Part shown: in pieces, positions 43,711 through 52,771 of the stretch | Layout of the letters: every line of letters starts with the position of its first letter | Numbering within the stretch: position 1 is the stretch's first letter | Assembly (NCBI GenBank): GCA_964547105.1 | Contig: CAZJLO010000006.1 | Location: 1-61,961, forward strand | Length of the DNA: 61,961 nt | Reading direction: 5' to 3' | Source of the DNA: RXOA01 sp964547105 | GTDB taxonomy: Bacteria > Bipolaricaulota > Bipolaricaulia > UBA7950 > UBA9294 | Translations under genes and position numbers: made by a program | The notes under the pieces: generated by a model | The model's database searches: none | Seen by the model: the letters and a program-made list of their open reading frames with translations, nothing else | Told to the model about the DNA's origin: nothing

Positions 43711-44809
43711 GGAGTTCTCCCTTGGGAAATCCGGTAATGATCTCGCAGCCATCGTTGGTCACCACCACATCATCTTCGATCCGCACACCGCCATAACCGG
43801 ACAAGTAGACGCCCGGTTCCACCGTAACGACCATTCCCGACGTCAGCGTGTCCTTGCTCTTCTGCGACAAACGCGGCGCTTCGTGAATCTCCATCCCGAT
43901 TCCATGTCCAAGTCCGTGACCGAAATGCTCGCCGTGCCCGGCGGCGACGATGACATCTCGCGCCGCCTTGTCGACCTGGACTCCGTCCACGCCAGCGCGT
44001 ACCGCGGCAATCCCCGCGAGGTTGGCCTGCAGCACGAGGTCATAGAGCTCCCGCGCGCGGTCGTCGGCCCGCCCGACGCAGAAAGTGCGTGTCATGTCCG
44101 ACCGGTAGCCGCGATAGCACGAGCCGATGTCGAACAACAACAGATCCCCCTGCCTAAGCGGCTTCGAATCGAGCGCCGGATTGTAGTGGTTCAGCGCCGT
44201 ATTCGGCCCGGCGGAGACATTGCTTTCGAACGCAACGCTCTCCGCCCCCGCCTCGCGAATGAGCACATCGAGCCGCAACGCAATCTCGATCTCCGTCATC
44301 CCGACACGAATCTCGGGGACAAGCCGATCGAGCGCTTGATCGGTGATTTCCGCAGCTCGACGAAGCAGCGCCAGCTCATCGGGCTGTTTCTCGGCTCGCT
44401 GTGCGCTCAGCGGATCGGGCAGCGACACCAACGTCGCATCGATGAGCGCCTCGACCTGCTCGACCCAGCGATGCGTGACCCTCGCCGACGCAAACGCAAC
44501 GCGATCGGCGCCGGATGCTCCGATCGCCTCGCCAAGCCCGGAGCCGGTCCACGTTGACAGATCGCGAACCTCAACCCCCGTCCCCGCCGTCTCCCGCTCC
44601 GCTTGCTCCACGTAGCGCGAATCCGTGAGAAGGATCGCTCCTGAGCCCGGTCCGGAACCGGGAATCGTCACCAGAAGTGCGCCTTCTCCGGTGAAGCCTG
44701 TTAGATAGCGGAGTGATACTTTGTCCGTCCCTTCGTAGTTGACGGCGATGAACATCTCCGCGTCGATCCCTTTGATGAGGGACTCCCATCGTGTGCCGTA
44801 GTCGACCAT
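43697..44809 (-). CDS. M24-family Xaa-Pro aminopeptidase
   Basis: A 370-residue peptidase with an N-terminal creatinase-like domain (1-125) and a pita-bread catalytic domain. Metal ligands: two Asp in LLFDIGSCYRGYRSDMTRTF, His in FGHGLGHGIGMEIHE, Glu in VTVEPGVYL and Glu in GVRIEDDVVVT. It releases N-terminal residues before proline. ATG 44809 has GAGGAG upstream. It heads the long minus-strand run ending in the ABC exporter. Confidence 0.9.
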   Translation of the reverse strand: MVDYGTRWESLIKGIDAEMFIAVNYEGTDKVSLRYLTGFTGEGALLVTIPGSGPGSGAILLTDSRYVEQAERETAGTGVEVRDLSTWTGSGLGEAIGASGADRVAFASARVTHRWVEQVEALIDATLVSLPDPLSAQRAEKQPDELALLRRAAEITDQALDRLVPEIRVGMTEIEIALRLDVLIREAGAESVAFESNVSAGPNTALNHYNPALDSKPLRQGDLLLFDIGSCYRGYRSDMTRTFCVGRADDRARELYDLVLQANLAGIAAVRAGVDGVQVDKAARDVIVAAGHGEHFGHGLGHGIGMEIHEAPRLSQKSKDTLTSGMVVTVEPGVYLSGYGGVRIEDDVVVTNDGCEIITGFPKGELLVVG

Positions 44810-44926
44810 CTTCTGCGTGCTCCTCTCACCCGAAGGTTCTTCCGATCGTTCCAACACCGTTGGAGGACGCATTGATACTACTCGATCGCCACCTTCGCCA
44901 ACCACCGATCATGCGCGCGGAGCCCG

Positions 44927-44955
44927 TTGTGACCCGGCGAATCGATCGCTATACT
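44927..44955 (+). promoter_or_regulatory. promoter of pheS, nearly leaderless
   Basis: TTGTGA (44927-44932), a 17-bp spacer and TATACT (44950-44955). The ATG at 44968 is 12 bases after the -10, so the leader would be about 6 bases, and no Shine-Dalgarno is present. Confidence 0.8.
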
Positions 44956-44967
44956 TCTCTTCTTGTC

Positions 44968-45972
44968 ATGGAACTCGCCAAATTACGCCAGCAAGTGGAC
45001 GATGCCGCCGCACAGTGGCGCTCCAAGCTTCAGCAGGTCTCCGGTCCTGCGGATCTTGAAGCGTTTCGGGTTGAGTTTCTCGGCCGCAAAGGCCGGATCG
45101 CCGGGATGTTCAAGCTGCTCGGATCGCTTCCTCAGGAGCAGCGATCCCAAGCCGGCGAACTGCTCAATGGCCTCAAGACCTCCGCGCAACAGGCGTTTGA
45201 GGAGCGCCTACGCGAAGGATCGCGCAGAGCCGGTGCCGAGCGCCTTGCGCGGGAAGCGATTGACGTCACTTTGCCTGGGGAGACCCGCCCCATCGGCCAT
45301 CTTCATCTGCTAACGCAGGTCCAGCACGAAATTGAGACCATCTTTCTCCACATGGGGTTCGATGTCGCCAGCGGCCCGGAAATCGAGACCGACTACTACA
45401 ATTTCGAAGCGTTGAACATTCCCGCCGATCACCCTGCGCGTGATGATTGGGACACTTTCTACATCGACGATACCCATCTTCTTCGCCCTCATACGTCTCC
45501 GGTCCAGATCCGGGTGATGGAAAGAACCAGCCCTCCGGTTCGTATCGTCTGCCCCGGCCGCTGCTACCGTCGCGATACCCAAGATGCGACGCACTCGCCG
45601 GTGTTTTTCCAGGTCGAGCTGTTGTGGGTCGAGCAAGGATTAACCCTGGCCAACCTTCGCTACGTCATCGGGCTGTTCGTCCACGAGTTCTTCGGTCCCG
45701 GCTACGAGGTGCGTCTTTCCGGCGACTTCTTCCCGTTCACCGAACCATCCGTCCAGCTCCACATGCGCGAGCCTGGCGCGGATAGATGGCTTGAAATCGG
45801 TGGCGCGGGAATGGTCGATCCGGCCGTTCTTGCCAACGTCGGCTACGATCCGGAGACCATCACCGGATTCGCGTTCGGCTTCGGGATCGAGCGGATGGCG
45901 ATGCTGAAATACGGAATCAGCGACATCCGGACCTTCCTGGCAAACGATCTTCGGTTCATCCGTCAGTTCTAG
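44968..45972 (+). CDS. pheS: phenylalanyl-tRNA synthetase alpha subunit
   Basis: A 334-residue class II synthetase subunit. An N-terminal coiled coil is followed by FLGRKGRIAGMFKLLGSLP, motif 2 GRCYRRDTQDATHSPVFFQV and motif 3 GFAFGFGIERMAMLKYGI. The start MELAKLRQQ matches the family, and the longer upstream frame contains the promoter. pheT, which normally follows directly, is not here; fabF converges instead. The 165 bp after it (45973-46137) hold a 9-C run and no recognisable gene or terminator. Confidence 0.96.
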   Translation: MELAKLRQQVDDAAAQWRSKLQQVSGPADLEAFRVEFLGRKGRIAGMFKLLGSLPQEQRSQAGELLNGLKTSAQQAFEERLREGSRRAGAERLAREAIDVTLPGETRPIGHLHLLTQVQHEIETIFLHMGFDVASGPEIETDYYNFEALNIPADHPARDDWDTFYIDDTHLLRPHTSPVQIRVMERTSPPVRIVCPGRCYRRDTQDATHSPVFFQVELLWVEQGLTLANLRYVIGLFVHEFFGPGYEVRLSGDFFPFTEPSVQLHMREPGADRWLEIGGAGMVDPAVLANVGYDPETITGFAFGFGIERMAMLKYGISDIRTFLANDLRFIRQF

Positions 45973-46137
45973 TTCCAGAACGCCCTGCGGATTTGCCGTC
46001 GACTCCTCGGCCGGGAATCCCCCCCCCGCGAGAGAGACACTGTCCGTGTTCGACGTGCCCGCATCCGACGGCCCGACGATACGCGTTGCCCAATGCTGAT
46101 GCTCGAGACTCGATCATCCGAAGCAGCTGTAACCACG

Positions 46138-47385
46138 CTACACGGCTCGAAACAGCAACACCGCATTCTGCCCGCCGAATCCGAATGAGTTCGAAACGGC
46201 GACGTCGATCTTCTTTGACGCGATAGCCGGCGTGTAATCGAGATCACATTCAGGATCGGGCGTTTCGAGATTCGCGGTGGCGGGAATCCGCCCATTTCTC
46301 ATCGCAAGCACCGTGGCAATTGCCTCGACCGCACCCGCAGCGCCCAACAGATGACCGATCTGAGATTTGGTCGAACTAATGCTCACCGTGTCCGCAGCAT
46401 CCCCAAACGCTCGTCGAATTGCCCGGGTCTCCCCGACATCATTCAGAAGGGTCGACGTGCCATGTGCATTGATGTAGTCAACATCCTCGGCCGTTACGCC
46501 GGCCGAGCGCAGCGCGGACACCATGGCACGAGCGGCGCCATCCCCATCTTCGCACGGAGCGGTAATGTGGAATGCGTCAGCGGTCATGCCGTAGCCGGCC
46601 AATTCCGCGAGCGCCTCCGCTCCCCGGCTCTCCGCATGCTCGGCCGCCTCGATAACGACGAAACCTCCCCCTTCTCCGATGACGAAACCGTCGCGGTCTT
46701 TGTCAAACGGCCGCGAAGCGCGTTCTGGTTGATCATTTCGTGTCGAGAGAGCTCCGATTTTCACGAATCCCGCGTAGGCGATCCGTACCATCACCGCCTC
46801 GGCTCCCCCGGCAAGTGCGTAGTCGACCGCTCCCGTGGCAACAAGCTGCGCCGCCGTCGCAATGGCATGCGCACCGCTCGCACATGCGGAGACCACGCCG
46901 AAGTTCACCCCTTTGAACCCGAACTCGATCGAGATCTCACCGGCAATGGCATTCGGCATCAGCCGCGGAATGAAAAACGGACTTACACGCCGAGGCCCGC
47001 GGCTGACCATCTCGAGCAGGTTCTCCTCCATCGTCTGTAATCCGCCGATGCCGGTCCCCGCGACCACTCCTCCCCGCAGCGGATCCACCGTTGCCGGGTC
47101 GAGCGATGCGTCCGCCAGAGCAAGCTTTGCCGCAGCAAGGGCAAACTGTGCCCCCCGGTCCAGATGTCGAACCCGGCGTTTGTCCATATACTCCAGCGGA
47201 TCGAATCCATCGACCGGAGCGCCGATCTTCGCGTCGATCCCATCCAAGTCAAGACGATCTTCCACGCGGCGTACGCCGGAGCGTCCGCGCATCAATCCGT
47301 CCCAGAACCCAGCCACCCCGGTTCCGATGGGCGTAATCGGGCCCATTCCCGTGATGACGACACGTCGCGCCTTCGAGCTAGTCAC
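46138..47385 (-). CDS. fabF: beta-ketoacyl-ACP synthase II
   Basis: A 415-residue condensing enzyme of fatty-acid elongation. The triad is Cys168 in VSACASGAHA, His in NAHGTSTLLND and His in KSQIGHLLGAAG. RRVVITGMGPITPIG is the family N terminus. GTG 47385 is chosen because GGAGG lies 6-7 bases upstream. It overlaps the epsilon-subunit gene by 8 bp. No acpP or other fab gene is adjacent. Confidence 0.95.
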   Translation of the reverse strand: MTSSKARRVVITGMGPITPIGTGVAGFWDGLMRGRSGVRRVEDRLDLDGIDAKIGAPVDGFDPLEYMDKRRVRHLDRGAQFALAAAKLALADASLDPATVDPLRGGVVAGTGIGGLQTMEENLLEMVSRGPRRVSPFFIPRLMPNAIAGEISIEFGFKGVNFGVVSACASGAHAIATAAQLVATGAVDYALAGGAEAVMVRIAYAGFVKIGALSTRNDQPERASRPFDKDRDGFVIGEGGGFVVIEAAEHAESRGAEALAELAGYGMTADAFHITAPCEDGDGAARAMVSALRSAGVTAEDVDYINAHGTSTLLNDVGETRAIRRAFGDAADTVSISSTKSQIGHLLGAAGAVEAIATVLAMRNGRIPATANLETPDPECDLDYTPAIASKKIDVAVSNSFGFGGQNAVLLFRAV

Positions 47386-47743
47386 GTATTTCCTCCGCAC
47401 TGCGCAGCCAGGTCAACCACGATGTTTCCTCTCCATCCGGCTCCGATTCCGCCCGTTGGATTCGTCGGTCGATCCACTCCGCGTCAATCTCGTCGGGGCG
47501 GTGTGCCTCCGAGACAAGAAGGACGACGTTCCCCTCATCGTCCACATTCATCGCGCCCGAGCGGACCGCAAACGCTTCCACATGCCCTTCGGTCTTGATT
47601 CGAAGCATCCCGCGATCAAGCGCGGCAAGCAGCGGAGCATGTCCTTCCATCACGGCAAACTCGCCCGCTATTGTCCGTGCGACCACCATCGTCGCTTCGC
47701 CCTCGAACAACGCCGCATCGCCGCAAAGCATTGTGCAGTGCAT
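47378..47743 (-). CDS. atpC: F1 ATP synthase epsilon-like subunit, isolated from other atp genes
   Basis: A 121-residue protein. GEFAVMEGHAPLLAALDRGM and VRSGAMNVDDEGNVVLLVSE match the N-terminal beta-sandwich of AtpC, and an acidic helical C terminus follows. In the F-ATPase epsilon inhibits and couples rotation. No other ATP synthase gene lies in the window, so it is separated from the usual operon. ATG 47743 has GGGAGGA 7 bases upstream. Confidence 0.8.
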   Translation of the reverse strand: MHCTMLCGDAALFEGEATMVVARTIAGEFAVMEGHAPLLAALDRGMLRIKTEGHVEAFAVRSGAMNVDDEGNVVLLVSEAHRPDEIDAEWIDRRIQRAESEPDGEETSWLTWLRSAEEIRD

Positions 47744-47792
47744 CACATCATCCTCCCGGATGTCAGACTATAGACAACAACCTCGGAACGGT

Positions 47793-48497
47793 TCAAGGAG
47801 AGCGGGCAAGCCGCTTCGCGTACTCCTCGACAAGCAGGGTGGCCATTCGAAGGTCAGCCTCCTTCAGCCTCACCATCGATGCCCGCTCAAGCGGCTGCTC
47901 GAGCAGGCGATCCAGCGATCGGGCCGCACCGAGATTCAGCGCAATCCCATGCCCGCTGTGACTACACCGTTGGCAAAGAACGCCTCCCGATTCGGGCAAG
48001 AAAGCGAGCTGCGACGTTGTGCCGCCGCACCGGCTGCATCGCAGCAGCGATGGCCGGTGCCCAAGCAGAGAGACCACCTTGAGCATGGTCGCCAACCACA
48101 GCGAATCCACCCGCCTGCCGTCCTCGTCAAGCATGCTCAAGAACGTGCGAATCGTCTCCAGGACGCGGGGCTCGGGTTGATGAAGCGCAAGCAACTTCTC
48201 GGTGAGCTTCACAGCCGTGAGTGCTCGCACCGTCGTGTCATAATCGGATTTCAGCCTGGGATGAGCATCGATGATTGAAGCCTGGCTGACAAGGTCCAAC
48301 CCGGACTTCTCGTAGAAGATCACCTCGATATCGTTGAGCAAGTCAAGTGCGGCACCCGAGCGGTTTCGGGTCCCTCGCGCCCCCTTGGAGATCTGATGGC
48401 GCACTCCCCACTGCGCTGTCAACAGCGAGACAATGACGTCCGATTCCCGGAACGGCTTCACCCGAAGGACAATCCCCTCGCCTCGCTGCAATCCCAC
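47793..48497 (-). CDS. recO: DNA repair protein RecO
   Basis: A 234-residue protein: N-terminal OB-fold with GIVLRVKPFRESDVIVSLLT, then a helical domain with a zinc site LRCSRCGG and LCQRCSHSG. It helps load RecA onto SSB-coated single-stranded DNA. The GTG start has AGGA just inside the deoC end, so it is coupled to deoC. The operon also has era, a frequent recO neighbour. Confidence 0.92.
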   Translation of the reverse strand: MGLQRGEGIVLRVKPFRESDVIVSLLTAQWGVRHQISKGARGTRNRSGAALDLLNDIEVIFYEKSGLDLVSQASIIDAHPRLKSDYDTTVRALTAVKLTEKLLALHQPEPRVLETIRTFLSMLDEDGRRVDSLWLATMLKVVSLLGHRPSLLRCSRCGGTTSQLAFLPESGGVLCQRCSHSGHGIALNLGAARSLDRLLEQPLERASMVRLKEADLRMATLLVEEYAKRLARSP

Positions 48498-48500
48498 GGT

Positions 48501-49172
48501 CTAGTCCTCTGCACCCTCGAGAATCGCCAGACTCCGGCTTGCTCCGATCCGTGTCGCTCCCGCTTCGATCATTGCCACCGCCGTCTCGTAGTCCCGAATC
48601 CCGCCGGCCGCCTTGACGCCGATCTCAGCACCGACGGTTCGGCGCATCAAGCCCACTGCTTCGACCGTGGCACCACCGGGACCGAATCCCGTCGACGTTT
48701 TGACGAAATCAGCTCCCGCCGCTTTGGCGAGGACGGCGCCAAATGTGATCTCCTCTTCCGAGAGCAGGGCGATCTCGAGGATGACTTTCACCACAATCGG
48801 GCGGCGTGCTTCCCGCGCCACATCGCAGACACTGACGATATCCTCAAGCACCCGGCGATGTGCCTTCTCCTTGAGCGCCGCGACATTGATCACCATATCG
48901 AGTTCGTCCGCTCCATCCGCGATCGCCCGCTCCGCTTCCGTCGCCTTCACGGAGGCGGTGTTCATCCCGTGAGGAAATCCAATCACCGTACAGACCTTCA
49001 CCGGACTCTCGGGAAGCAGCTGTTTGGCCAGCGCGACATGGCACGGATTGATGCAGACCGATGCAAATCGGTTCGCATCGGCCTCGGCGCACAATGTCTT
49101 TACCGCATCTTCGCTCGCCGTCGGTCCAAGCAAAGTATGATCGATCATTCCCGCCAATTCCTTGCGTTTCAT
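48501..49172 (-). CDS. deoC: deoxyribose-phosphate aldolase
   Basis: A 223-residue class I aldolase. Schiff-base Lys158 in FVKTSTGFGPGGAT and the second active-site lysine in GVKAAGGIRDYE are present, along with IDHTLLGP and VIGFPHGMNT. It splits deoxyribose-5-phosphate to acetaldehyde and glyceraldehyde-3-phosphate. The acetaldehyde could be a substrate for an AOR-type enzyme, but the genes are not linked. Confidence 0.95.
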   Translation of the reverse strand: MKRKELAGMIDHTLLGPTASEDAVKTLCAEADANRFASVCINPCHVALAKQLLPESPVKVCTVIGFPHGMNTASVKATEAERAIADGADELDMVINVAALKEKAHRRVLEDIVSVCDVAREARRPIVVKVILEIALLSEEEITFGAVLAKAAGADFVKTSTGFGPGGATVEAVGLMRRTVGAEIGVKAAGGIRDYETAVAMIEAGATRIGASRSLAILEGAED

Positions 49173-49184
49173 CGACCCTCCTTG

Positions 49185-50039
49185 TCAACTCTCCATTTCG
49201 AGAATCTCCGCCCTGGAACGCCGCTCCATCAGATGGAAGCTTCGCCCCGCTTCGTGAACGAACCCCGAGAGAAGGAAGTGCTCATCGAACAATCTCTCCA
49301 GTACATCACGCACGCCGATTCGCCATTCACGGCGGATCGGCGTCTCGAGCGCTTCGATTGACGCCGGAATCTCCACCATGACCACATCGCCGCGCGGTTC
49401 GCGGATCGGCCCGACAAGCCTTCGATTGCCCGCATCGTCCACTCTCGTCTTGGTGATCAATTCCATCGTCTCGAGGCCAAGGTGGAAGTGGTGAGGAGAG
49501 CGTCGGCGATCAACCAGCCCACAAACCCGCGGCGCATCCAGCCACCATTCCATCACCACCCGATCCGTCGCCATTCCACGGTCGGCCCAACTATCAAGCG
49601 CTCCGTACAGATCGCGCTCATACCGTACACCGATCGCCCCCAACTTGTTGACTGCGAATCTCATCTCTGCGCCACTCAGAGGGTCGACGGCCCAACGGAC
49701 AACCGCGACATCCCGCTTCAACAGCAGACGGCGCTCCTCGGCACGCAGGTGGAACCCAACCCCCTGGTTTCGGCGGGATGGCACCACGCCGCAGAACAGC
49801 GTCAGCCGCGATGGCACGTGTTCGGAAAGGCTGACGATGTCCACCAGACAGCCGACAAGCTGAGGATTCGGATCCGCATCGTTTATCGCCCCGAGAATGG
49901 TCGCTCCGGCCCGGTGCAGCGCCACCAATACATGAGCCGGAATCACGTCCCGATCCGTTGCCCCGGTGATTCGCTGGATCGTACGCTCACAGACAAGAAG
50001 CTGCTTGACGCTTCCCAACGACTCGACAACGATGCTCAT
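49185..50039 (-). CDS. GNAT-superfamily protein, COG3375 type
   Basis: A 284-residue protein. PSRRNQGVGFHLRAEERRLL matches GNAT motif A. VVRWAVDPLSGAEMRFAVNK, then LGAIGVRY and GMATDRVVMEWWLD match the predicted acetyltransferase family COG3375. The residue where many members have a full RxxGxG/A is RNQGVG. Substrate unknown. ATG 50039 overlaps the GGDEF gene stop (ATGA). Confidence 0.78.
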   Translation of the reverse strand: MSIVVESLGSVKQLLVCERTIQRITGATDRDVIPAHVLVALHRAGATILGAINDADPNPQLVGCLVDIVSLSEHVPSRLTLFCGVVPSRRNQGVGFHLRAEERRLLLKRDVAVVRWAVDPLSGAEMRFAVNKLGAIGVRYERDLYGALDSWADRGMATDRVVMEWWLDAPRVCGLVDRRRSPHHFHLGLETMELITKTRVDDAGNRRLVGPIREPRGDVVMVEIPASIEALETPIRREWRIGVRDVLERLFDEHFLLSGFVHEAGRSFHLMERRSRAEILEMES

Positions 50040-52771
50040 CGCGGCGGTTCGTTGTGATGCCGCCGTTTCTCGACATACAGAAGACGATCCGCCTCTTCGA
50101 GGATGGTCTCGATCGATCGATGATCGCCGGGCTTTCGGGTCACCGTTCCTATGCTCAGTCCGATCGGACACCCCTTCTCGCAAAGGGCCTCTCCCATCTT
50201 CTCCGCCTCTTTCTGGAGCCGCCTCGCGATCCGTTCCGCCTCTTGATCCGTCTCCGGCATCAACACGAGCAACTCATCGCCTCCGTAGCGAATGACCTTG
50301 TCCGCAATGCGAACGTTGTCCTTGACGAGTCTGGCGATCTGACACAAGACCTCGTCTCCCTTGAGGTGCCCGAGCCGATTGTTGACGGCCCGGAAGCCAT
50401 CGATGTCGATCATCATCAGCGTAAGCGAATGCCCATAGCGGTCGCAACGGGCGACTTCCTCAGCAAGCTGCTCATTGAAATAGTGCCGGTTGTACAACCG
50501 AGTCAGCGGATCGCGGACCGCTTGCTCCCGCAGACGCTCCTGAGATCGATAATGCGCCAATGCCACGGCGAATTCGTTGGCGACCATTTCCAGCGTACGG
50601 CGATCCTCGGGATTGAAATAGCCCACTTCGGGGCTCTCCACGTTCAGAACCCCAAGCACGGCGTCGCCGAGGATCACCGGCACCGCCAGCTCCGAGCGGA
50701 TCCCCTCGTACCCTCGGATGTACCGCGAATCGAGTCCTACATCATCGACAACGACGGACCGCTTCTCCGCCGCAGCCCACCCGGTAATGCCCTCACCGAT
50801 CCACGTCTCGTAGCCGTTCTCAATCACTCCCAACTTCCCGTCGCCTCGGATATTGTGAATCACCAGCTTCTCTCCTTGCCGGAGCAGAACGGCCGTTTGC
50901 TGGTAGTCAAACTCCTCCCCAAGAAAATCGAGGACTCCACGAATCATTTCATCGTCCGTCCGTGCCGCGGACAGTTCCTGCGCCAGCGCATAAATCCTGC
51001 CGACCATCCCTCGTTGGTACAGCTCGGCAATCACCAGACTCAGCTGCGCCGCGAATGCGCCAACAATCTCTCGATCCTGTTCGCGGAATGCGGCAAGCCT
51101 CCGGCTCTCAACGCAGATCACGCCATACGGGCCCTTGCGGCCCGGAATCGGCACCGTGATTTCCGATTTCATCCCCAGCCGTTGCTCGCCGTAGTGCAAG
51201 TCTCCCCGCGTATCCGGACACACAACGACTTCCCCGTTTGTGACGGCGCGACGGAATCGTTCATCCGCTTCAATCGGCACCCGGTACCCGGTGGGAGGCA
51301 ACTCCTTGTCGCCGAGAAGCCCGGCCGAGACCGCAGACCCGCTCAACTCGAGGAAAGGCCCATCCCGAAGCAGGATGCAGCACAAATCGTATCCCATGTC
51401 GATTCGCAGCTGCCGCGCCGCATCCGAGCAGACTGTCTCGATGTCATCTGCGCGCATCAGACGCTGCGGAAGCATCGAGAGACCCCGCAGCCTTTCCTTC
51501 TGTTTCCGAAGCTGATGGATCTTGTACATCCGCTCAACCGCCAGAGCGGCAAAGTTGGCAAGCGCCGCGACAGGCTCGATCGACTCGGCGGTCGGTGCGC
51601 CGCCGTCAAGTGGATCGTCGACAGAGATGTGGCCGATGATCCCGGCTTCACCCCGCAACGGGATGAACAGAAAATCGTCCTTGTTCCATTTGCCATCGAT
51701 CGAGACGGTCCCCGAGAGCCCGGAATAGCTCGTCCAGGGAGCTTGATCATGCGGGATGTAGTAGGCGCCGCCAAGTCGATACTTGTCTTGAAACGCCAAA
51801 ACGCGCTCCTCCGGTGGCATCGGATCGACCGCTCGCACCTCGGCCAGTTCCGCGAGGTTCAGCCCGGAGCCGAGTACTTTGTAGACGCGCCCATCAAATG
51901 GGCTTTCATTGGCCAGATCGTACAACGCGACAATCGCCCGCTGAAATCCGGCCGACTCGGTAATCGCGTCCAGTACCCGCTGAAGGATGGTATCGATGTC
52001 CTTTTCGGACAGGATCGACTCGCCCAACCCGACAGCGATTTCGTACAGATGCGCAAGCCTTCGCTCGATGGTGATGTCCCGCGCCATTCCGACCAAGCAC
52101 ATCTGGCCGCCATCAAGGACCCAGTCCGCGCGGATGTCGGCAAAAATCGTGCTCCCATCGTGATGCCGCAGTTCGCATTGCGTACTGCGGCCCCTGGCGC
52201 GATTCGGCGGCGACTCCAGACGAGCTCGGATGCGAGCTAGATCCCTGCTGACGATCAGCGTCGAAGCCGGCAACCCAACAATCTCGTCGCGCGAACGTCC
52301 GAGCATCGAGGCGAATGCATCATTGGCATAGGCAATCTTGCCGTCACGGATCTCGAAGAAACCGAACGGACTCCGCTTGGCAAGACGATCACCTCTGATG
52401 GCAAGCGCCGAAGTCGCCGCCTCTCCAAGGAAGTGGCGGATGTCCCGGCGCAGTTCGACGGGCGTCCTCGCGTGCGAAACGTACACACCAAGGCGGCTGG
52501 CCTGGAATCTCGCCGGACTCGACTGAACCATCGCCAGGACACGTTCGCTGGACATCTCACTGCACAGCTTCCGCAGAGCCTCCAGCCCACTCGTGCGGGC
52601 GTCGACGATGATCAGGTCGAACGGCCGCACACGATCGATGTCAACCACATCCCCTGGCATGGCGAATTCTTCGATCACAAACTGCGGCCCGGCAAGTAGA
52701 CGAACAACCTCTTCCCTAGGCACCGAGTGAACCGCGACCAGCGCGATGCGCTGAGATCCTGACTCGTTCAC
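50036..52771 (-). CDS. PAS - multiple GAF - GGDEF diguanylate cyclase
   Basis: A 911-residue soluble sensor. Residues 1-120 look like a degenerate receiver, with LIIVDARTSG. A PAS domain follows (about 130-240), then three GAF-like domains (about 245-420, 440-590, 600-750). The C terminus is a GGDEF domain with the active-site loop YGGDELLV near residue 830. An RxxD inhibitory site (RIAD) lies five residues before it, so the enzyme should make c-di-GMP under product feedback. The last position of the motif is Leu rather than Phe. No membrane segment or EAL domain is present. The GTG start overlaps the era stop. Confidence 0.9.
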   Translation of the reverse strand: MNESGSQRIALVAVHSVPREEVVRLLAGPQFVIEEFAMPGDVVDIDRVRPFDLIIVDARTSGLEALRKLCSEMSSERVLAMVQSSPARFQASRLGVYVSHARTPVELRRDIRHFLGEAATSALAIRGDRLAKRSPFGFFEIRDGKIAYANDAFASMLGRSRDEIVGLPASTLIVSRDLARIRARLESPPNRARGRSTQCELRHHDGSTIFADIRADWVLDGGQMCLVGMARDITIERRLAHLYEIAVGLGESILSEKDIDTILQRVLDAITESAGFQRAIVALYDLANESPFDGRVYKVLGSGLNLAELAEVRAVDPMPPEERVLAFQDKYRLGGAYYIPHDQAPWTSYSGLSGTVSIDGKWNKDDFLFIPLRGEAGIIGHISVDDPLDGGAPTAESIEPVAALANFAALAVERMYKIHQLRKQKERLRGLSMLPQRLMRADDIETVCSDAARQLRIDMGYDLCCILLRDGPFLELSGSAVSAGLLGDKELPPTGYRVPIEADERFRRAVTNGEVVVCPDTRGDLHYGEQRLGMKSEITVPIPGRKGPYGVICVESRRLAAFREQDREIVGAFAAQLSLVIAELYQRGMVGRIYALAQELSAARTDDEMIRGVLDFLGEEFDYQQTAVLLRQGEKLVIHNIRGDGKLGVIENGYETWIGEGITGWAAAEKRSVVVDDVGLDSRYIRGYEGIRSELAVPVILGDAVLGVLNVESPEVGYFNPEDRRTLEMVANEFAVALAHYRSQERLREQAVRDPLTRLYNRHYFNEQLAEEVARCDRYGHSLTLMMIDIDGFRAVNNRLGHLKGDEVLCQIARLVKDNVRIADKVIRYGGDELLVLMPETDQEAERIARRLQKEAEKMGEALCEKGCPIGLSIGTVTRKPGDHRSIETILEEADRLLYVEKRRHHNEPPR

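Noticed and set aside
46019..46027. Run of nine C between pheS and fabF as a frameshift in a lost gene
   Set aside because: Neither strand of 45973-46137 shows a protein-like frame on either side of the run; it looks like plain intergenic sequence.
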